Position numbers and translations under genes: made by a program. From NCBI RefSeq assembly GCF_001542415.1, contig NZ_LNCU01000039.1:209753-271268 (forward strand): DNA of 61,516 nucleotides, read 5' to 3'. A model generated the notes under the pieces. It saw only the letters and a list, made by a program, of their open reading frames with translations, was not told the DNA's origin and did no database searches. The stretch is from Bradyrhizobium macuxiense. Its GTDB lineage: Bacteria > Pseudomonadota > Alphaproteobacteria > Rhizobiales > Xanthobacteraceae. Position 1 is the stretch's first letter. Each line of letters starts with the position of its first letter. Positions 58,077-61,516 of the stretch are shown piece by piece.

Positions 58077-58957
58077 TCACGAGTGACATCCTTAGCGCCA
58101 TTCTCGTCAGCGGCATCGTGCTCGGCTCCGGCTATGCCTTGATGGCAAGCGGACTTTCCCTGGTATGGACGACACTTGGCATCTTCAATTTCGCGCACGG
58201 GGTGCTGATGACGCTCGGCGCCTATATCGCATGGACCGTGTCGGATGCGGCCGGGCTCAATTTCGGGCTGGGTCTGGCAATCGCCGTTTCAGCAGCGATC
58301 ATGATCGGAGCGGGAATTCTGATCGAGCGGGTCATTGTCCGGCCGTTCTATGACCATCGCGATATCCTGCTCGTCACCGTCATGACGACCCTTGCTGCCA
58401 TGATATTCATGCAGAAGGGGATCCAACTGATCTGGGGGGCAAGGCTCAAGCAATTGGCTCCGATCGCGACGGGCAACGTTCAAATCTGGCAAACGACGAT
58501 TTCCGCCCAGGAGGCGCTCATCATTGTCGTAGCGCCCTTATTGCTTGGTGCGCTTTGGCTTTTCCTCGACCGTTCGCGGACAGGGCGCGGAATACGGGCG
58601 GTTGGCCAGAACCCGGATGCCGCCAGGCTGATCGGCATCGATGTCTCCAGGCTTTTTATCATTACGTTCGCCCTCTCGGCTGTCCTTGCCGGGCTCACAG
58701 GCGTTCTTCTCGGCTCTATTCGCCTGCTCACTCCGGAATTCGGCTCGGAGCCGCTCGTCAAGGCATTGATCATCGTGATCTTCGGTGGGCTCGGCTCGTT
58801 GGGAGGAACGGTTGTCGCTGCCTATTTGATGGGCCTCCTTGAGGCGGCCCTCGTGTTTTTCGTAGGCATCTACTGGGCACCCTCGATGATCTTTCTCCTG
58901 CTCATCCTTGTGCTGCTCATCCGGCCCCAAGGGCTCCTCGGAAAGGTGGTGCGTTGA
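58073..58957 (+). CDS. livH: Liv-type ABC transporter permease LivH
   Basis: A 294-residue inner-membrane permease with about eight hydrophobic helices. LivH hallmarks are GSGYALMASGLSLVWTTLGI, FNFAHGVLMTLGAYIAW, RAVGQNPDAARLIGIDVSRL (the ATPase-contact loop) and VIFGGLGSLGGTVVAAYLMG. The start overlaps livF by four bases. It should form a heterodimeric channel with LivM, which follows with another four-base overlap (TTGA at 58954-58957). Confidence 0.88.
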   Translation: MITSDILSAILVSGIVLGSGYALMASGLSLVWTTLGIFNFAHGVLMTLGAYIAWTVSDAAGLNFGLGLAIAVSAAIMIGAGILIERVIVRPFYDHRDILLVTVMTTLAAMIFMQKGIQLIWGARLKQLAPIATGNVQIWQTTISAQEALIIVVAPLLLGALWLFLDRSRTGRGIRAVGQNPDAARLIGIDVSRLFIITFALSAVLAGLTGVLLGSIRLLTPEFGSEPLVKALIIVIFGGLGSLGGTVVAAYLMGLLEAALVFFVGIYWAPSMIFLLLILVLLIRPQGLLGKVVR

Positions 58958-60039
58958 TGATGGCCCTCCACGACGGCAAGCTCCGCAACAGCAAGGTATG
59001 GCTGATTGGCGTTCTGCTTATCGCTGGGCTCCTTGTGCCGATCTTCGTCCAGGATAGCTATCTGCGGCATCTTTTCATCATCTCCTTTGTCTACGGGATT
59101 GTCGCAGCGAGCTGGGACCTCAGCCTTGGCTATGCCGGCATCTTCAATTTTGCCCATGTCGCCTTTTTCGGCGTGGGTGTTTATGCGACAGGACTGACCG
59201 CAAAGCTTCTCGGGATTGATCCGTGGGCTGCGATGCTCATCGGCGGGGTCGCCGCTTCTGCTGCTGCTGCCATCGTCGCTCTGCCGGTCGTACGCCTTCA
59301 GGGCGTCTATGTGGTGCTGGTCACGTTTGCTTTCAGCCAGCTCGTGATGCAACTTGTGATCAATCAGTCAAATCTCACCGGCGGAACGCAAGGCATGGTG
59401 CGCGTGCCGACGATATGGCTGCCGGGCTACAATTTCCTGCGCGACTACAAGCTCGGCTACTACTATGTCGCTCTTGGGCTGCTTGTTATCACGACCGTCT
59501 GTCTGCGCTGGCTGGTGCGCTCCGATTTCGGCCTGTCGATCAGGGCTCTGCGCGACAACGAGGATTACGCCGTGTCCCGCGGGATCCCGATTGCGTGGCA
59601 ACGGTTAAAGGCGCTCGTGGCGAGTGCGTTCTTTACGGGACTGGCGGGCGGCTTCTACGTCGTTTACCTCCGCGTTGCCTCACCGGAGGTCTTCGACTTC
59701 TCGACGGTATCGCTCATCCTGAGCATGGTGCTTGTCGGGGGCACGTCCAGCATCTATGGGCCGCTGTTCGCCGCGCTCTTCCTGACCTTCATCTCGGAAG
59801 GGCTTGCAAGCATTAACAACTTCGCCGAAGGCCGCTTCATGCTAGTTGCACTGGCGATGATCGTCGTCCTCCTGTTCTTTCCAAAGGGGCTGGCCTCCGC
59901 ACTGCCCGCAATCCTTGCAAAGAATGCGAACCAAAAGCGATCACGACAGCCCGTGACGGCTTCAGCAGATCAAGCACTGATGACCTCGACCGACAAGGAG
60001 AACGAGGCTGAAGCTGCCAGTCACTCTGGGGTCCGTTGA
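58954..60039 (+). CDS. livM: Liv-type ABC transporter permease LivM
   Basis: A 361-residue permease with about eight helices. Motifs: ASWDLSLGYAGIFNFAHVAF, LRDNEDYAVSRGIPIAWQRL (EAA-like loop) and VGGTSSIYGPLFAALFL. The TTG at 58954 overlaps the livH stop; ATG codons at 58957 and 58960 are equally possible. The last 45 residues are a polar tail rich in Ser, Ala and Glu (SADQALMTSTDKENEAEAAS), not usual for LivM and probably a loose cytosolic extension. It is the last transporter gene. Confidence 0.88.
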   Translation: MMMALHDGKLRNSKVWLIGVLLIAGLLVPIFVQDSYLRHLFIISFVYGIVAASWDLSLGYAGIFNFAHVAFFGVGVYATGLTAKLLGIDPWAAMLIGGVAASAAAAIVALPVVRLQGVYVVLVTFAFSQLVMQLVINQSNLTGGTQGMVRVPTIWLPGYNFLRDYKLGYYYVALGLLVITTVCLRWLVRSDFGLSIRALRDNEDYAVSRGIPIAWQRLKALVASAFFTGLAGGFYVVYLRVASPEVFDFSTVSLILSMVLVGGTSSIYGPLFAALFLTFISEGLASINNFAEGRFMLVALAMIVVLLFFPKGLASALPAILAKNANQKRSRQPVTASADQALMTSTDKENEAEAASHSGVR

Positions 60040-60313
60040 ACGACCGCAATCGCATTCGGTGCAGAGCGAGGGTGGGATTGAAGCCTCGGGTCAGGCGATA
60101 CGATTTGATTTGCGCGGTTGACCGGGCACTGATCCGAGGCAGGTAGAGGAGAATTGGTTGGCTCGTTGCCCTGATGACGTCGTGGGCAAGACAGCGGTGA
60201 GGCAACCGCAGTGCAGACTTTCGTAAGCATCATCAGCGCGCACGGTTTCGCACGCCAGTCGTAATGGCCAAATGAGCGGCCAGTGCCCTGTTATCTCAGC
60301 TCAGGAATGAGAC
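60040..60313. other. Gap between livM and the aminotransferase gene
   Basis: 274 bases with no gene. No clear terminator is visible, so the aminotransferase may be read from the same transcript. Confidence 0.35.
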
Positions 60314-61516
60314 ATGACCCGGTTGTATGAACGTGAAGCCCAATCGATTTCAAAACTGGCTCATTTGCGTTTCTATCCGTTGGCCGTGAAGGGTGGCGTC
60401 CGGGCGACACTGATTGCAGATGACAGCAGACAGCTTCTGGATTTTGCGGCCTCCTGGGGCGCTGCGAGCCTGGGTCATTCCGATCCTCGTATCAGGGCAG
60501 CGGTTGACCGCGCTCTGTCCGACCAGGCCGGAGCAAGCTATCTTTCGAGCGCCAATCTGGCGACAGTGCAGTTGGCCGAAGAGCTCCTCGGCCTGGTCCC
60601 CTCTCGCGCAGCGGGCAGGATCTGGTTTGGCCATTCCGGTTCGGACGCCAATGAGACCGTCGCACGCATTGTTGTTGCAGCGACAGGCCGGCCGCGGATC
60701 ATCTCCTTCGCGGGCGCCTACCACGGTGGCACCACCGGTTCTGCCGCAGTCTCCGGTCACCCGTCGCAAGCTCTAGCGAAGGCGCCTGGCTTGACGCTGG
60801 TGCCTTATCCCAACATCTATGCCGACGGGGAAGAAGCTGCGGAAAAAGCGCTCGCTCAGCTCGATCGGCTTTTTGCGGGCACTGTCCCTCCGCAAGAGGT
60901 GGCCGCTTTCTTCATCGAGCCAATCCAGTCCGACGGCGGAATGCTGGTTCCTCCAGTCGGCTTCTTTGCAGAAATTGAACGGCGATGCCGCAAGCATGGA
61001 ATTCTCCTCGTCAGCGACGAAGTCAAAGTCGGATTGGGCAGAACCGGGCGACTGCATGCCTTTGCGCATCATGGAATCGAGCCCGACATCGTGGTGTTTG
61101 GGAAGGGGCTTGGCGGCGGATTGCCGATCTCGGCGGTCGCAGGATCGGAAGCCATCATGAATTTTGCGCCAGCATTCTCGTTTCAGACGTTACATGGCAA
61201 TCCGGTTTGCGCCGCCGCAGCGTTGGCTGTGCTTGAGGCCATCAAAACCGATCGTTTGGCGGAAAATGCTGCCAAGGTGGGGGCCCATTTGCTCATGCGT
61301 CTTAAGGCGTTGAAGCAGAGGCATGCGCTGATTGGTGACGTCCGCGGCCAAGGCCTGGCGATCGGAATAGAGCTGGTCACCGACCGGGCCACAAGGGCGC
61401 CGGCAAAACGGCAGACCGCAATGACCGTTTATCGCGCCTTCGAATATGGATTGGTGATGTTCTATGTTGGCGTCAACTCGAATGTACTCGAGCTCACCCC
61501 GCCGTTGACGTTGACG
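60314..61516 (+). CDS. Class III PLP-dependent aminotransferase (runs off right edge)
   Basis: The first 401 codons of a class III aminotransferase, starting MTRLYEREAQSISKLAHLRF at 60314 (AGGAATGAGA upstream). Family marks are WGAASLGHSDPRI, HSGSDANETVARIV (PLP phosphate), FAGAYHGGTTG, LLVSDEVKVGLGRTGRL (PLP-ring Asp) and VFGKGLGGGLPISA (Schiff-base Lys). The closest well-known relatives are 4-aminobutyrate- and omega-amino acid:pyruvate/2-oxoglutarate transaminases. It probably handles the free amine released by the M20 or FGase-like enzyme. Nothing is missing up to the edge. Confidence 0.88.
   Translation, partial: MTRLYEREAQSISKLAHLRFYPLAVKGGVRATLIADDSRQLLDFAASWGAASLGHSDPRIRAAVDRALSDQAGASYLSSANLATVQLAEELLGLVPSRAAGRIWFGHSGSDANETVARIVVAATGRPRIISFAGAYHGGTTGSAAVSGHPSQALAKAPGLTLVPYPNIYADGEEAAEKALAQLDRLFAGTVPPQEVAAFFIEPIQSDGGMLVPPVGFFAEIERRCRKHGILLVSDEVKVGLGRTGRLHAFAHHGIEPDIVVFGKGLGGGLPISAVAGSEAIMNFAPAFSFQTLHGNPVCAAAALAVLEAIKTDRLAENAAKVGAHLLMRLKALKQRHALIGDVRGQGLAIGIELVTDRATRAPAKRQTAMTVYRAFEYGLVMFYVGVNSNVLELTPPLTLT

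Overview
The window looks like chromosome of a nodulating alphaproteobacterium, most likely Bradyrhizobium. The reasons are high GC, Rhizobiales-type gene families, type III effector-like genes (a NopP-like gene with a tts-box-like promoter, and a gene with seven SKWP-type repeats), VirK, DctA and an RF00519-type (suhB/alpha-r8) small RNA. No species can be named from what is visible.

Layout. (1) 1-8.4 kb is a defence block. On the minus strand is a type II Wadjet operon (jetA, jetB and the start of jetC, cut by the left edge). Divergent from it is an ietAS pair (AAA+ ATPase plus subtilase) whose protease gene is broken by one in-frame TGA. A terminator and a tRNA-3'-end-like repeat follow. 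(2) 9-16.4 kb is a B12-responsive module. metE and nrdAB are divergent and each has its own cobalamin riboswitch. NrdB has the Glu/Phe signature of a class Ic (Mn/Fe, radical-tyrosine-free) R2. (3) 16.4-37 kb is gene-poor, decayed accessory DNA with symbiosis genes: nopP-like, remnants of modABC, a frameshifted outer-membrane protein, dctA, virK, a pair of P-loop ATPase genes (one frameshifted), and the SKWP-repeat gene. A 30-bp motif recurs three times here. (4) 37.3-45.7 kb is packed with uncharacterised genes in short same-strand groups, including a WYL/TerB-like fusion and a tightly coupled three-gene operon. It ends at a second tRNA-3'-end-like repeat that matches the one at 8.4 kb. The two repeats, about 37 kb apart, look like attachment-site scars. 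(5) 45.9-48.4 kb holds a small conserved gene, the small RNA and a CapA-family gene. (6) 48.6-61.5 kb is a coherent uptake and catabolic locus: an acyl-CoA synthetase (minus strand), then an N-formylglutamate amidohydrolase-like gene, an isochorismatase-family hydrolase, two paralogous ABC binding proteins flanking an M20 deacylase, a complete Liv-type ABC transporter, and a class III aminotransferase cut by the right edge.

How the parts work together. The defence block should act against plasmids and phage if JetD lies beyond the edge and if IetS is still made. The metE/nrdAB pair should switch on B12-independent enzymes when cobalamin is scarce. The last locus probably imports an N-acylated or N-formylated amino compound, deacylates it and transaminates the product. 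All functions are read from sequence patterns by eye; no database search was run.
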